From assembly GCA_018333775.1 (NCBI GenBank), contig JAGXSO010000152.1, forward strand, positions 1 through 49,063: DNA of 49,063 bases, read 5' to 3'. Shown one piece after another: positions 48,676-49,063 of this stretch. The stretch is from Truepera sp. GTDB lineage: Bacteria; Deinococcota; Deinococci; Deinococcales; Trueperaceae. The first letter of the stretch is position 1, and each line of letters starts with the position of its first letter. The notes under the pieces were generated by a model, which saw only the letters and a list, made by a program, of their open reading frames with translations, was not told the origin of the DNA and made no database searches. The position numbers and the translations under genes are program-made.

Positions 48676-49063
48676 ATGAACCAGGAACTGAACCAAGAGC
48701 GTCGCTATCAAAGTGCAGGGGTTGACCTCAGAGCCAAGGCGGAAGCCCTGGCGCTAATCACGCAGGCAGTTAAAAGCACCTACACTCCGGAGGTGCTAGC
48801 CGGCATAGGCGCCTTCGGCGGACTCTACCAGGCCACAGCCCTTCAGGGTTTAGTGGAGCCGGTGCTGGTCGCCTCCACCGACGGCGTAGGCACCAAAACC
48901 AAACTTGCCACCGCTCTAGGGCGCTACCATAGTATCGGCTACGATATCGTCCACCACTGCATCAACGATATTTTAGTGCAAGGGGCGCGCCCGCTCTTTT
49001 TCCTCGACTATCTGGCTGCGGCGCGGCTACAGCCCCAGATCGTCGCCCAGATTGTGACCGGGG
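48676..49063 (+). CDS. purM: Phosphoribosylformylglycinamidine cyclo-ligase (AIR synthetase), 3' end outside the window
   Basis: The first 129 codons of PurM, the fifth step of purine synthesis, which closes the imidazole ring of AIR with ATP. The family pattern is clear: YQSAGVDLRAKAEAL, then GAFGGLYQ, then VLVASTDGVGTKTKLA, then DIVHHCINDILVQGARPLFFLDY. The start is ATG 48676 by its leaderless box. It runs off the right edge of the window and diverges from priA. Confidence 0.95.
   Translation, partial: MNQELNQERRYQSAGVDLRAKAEALALITQAVKSTYTPEVLAGIGAFGGLYQATALQGLVEPVLVASTDGVGTKTKLATALGRYHSIGYDIVHHCINDILVQGARPLFFLDYLAAARLQPQIVAQIVTG

Noticed and set aside
1..49063. tRNA, rRNA or CRISPR loci
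   Set aside because: I looked for T-loop GGTTCGA-type sequence with acceptor pairing and for regularly spaced repeats in all gaps over 150 bp and found none. Short or divergent RNAs could be missed by eye.

Overview
The window is about 49 kb of GC-rich, densely packed bacterial chromosome. It has no rRNA, no tRNA that I can recognise and no CRISPR array. The gene content points to the Deinococcota (Deinococcus-Thermus), perhaps a Truepera-like lineage. The clues are a PriA that has lost its ATPase motifs (described for Deinococcus radiodurans), a mreD-PBP2-minC cluster, a dnaJ-hspR pair, and many start codons lying 5-7 nt after a TANNNT box, the leaderless-mRNA signature known from Deinococcus. 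The assignment is an inference; no marker was searched.

Layout. 0-6.4 kb: a TPR-like gene end, murJ (lipid II flippase), then an overlapping mreD / PBP2 / minC / lipid-A-disaccharide-synthase-like cluster for cell shape and division. 6.4-7.4 kb: an alpha/beta hydrolase and a small partner. 7.5-11.3 kb: a run of two paralogous secreted proteins with extreme Asp-rich tails, a lipoprotein, and an OmpR-type two-component system. 11.4-15.4 kb: zapE diverging from a cobalamin riboswitch that controls btuFCD. 15.4-19.5 kb: ruvC and a very large GH13-family protein. 19.8-21.7 kb: a three-gene exported cassette with a cohesin-like lipoprotein and a dockerin protein built on a dead metalloprotease domain. 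21.7-26.6 kb: pterin dehydratase, RNase J, PNPase and rpsO. 26.9-35.4 kb: S9 peptidase, small exported proteins, YjeF_N protein, YebC, DUF4384-like lipoprotein, PpiC foldase, DnaJ, HspR, M20 peptidase. 35.4-37.4 kb: an HD-GYP remnant, a tyrosine recombinase and a lipoprotein. 37.5-43.3 kb: hisS-aspS-HAD-asnS and an RDD membrane protein. 43.3-46.3 kb: an orphan Xre/ParS-type antitoxin with a truncated RES toxin remnant, a GerMN-like protein, a degenerate N-acetylmuramoyl-L-alanine amidase, and smpB. 46.4-49 kb: priA and the start of purM.

Three things stand out. First, short palindromic repeats of several families lie in frame inside conserved genes (ruvC, the GH13 gene, hisS, aspS, hspR, the recombinase, the GerMN gene), and in ruvC one repeat is nested inside another. 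Second, a lipoprotein with a cohesin-like domain is translationally coupled to a dockerin protein, which suggests a minimal non-cellulosomal docking system. Third, the Asp-rich exported proteins sit directly upstream of a sensor kinase and regulator, which suggests an envelope cation or stress response. In addition, GTGA-N6-TCAC palindromes with a shared AGTAT flank recur in intergenic regions and look like a CRP/FNR-family regulon.
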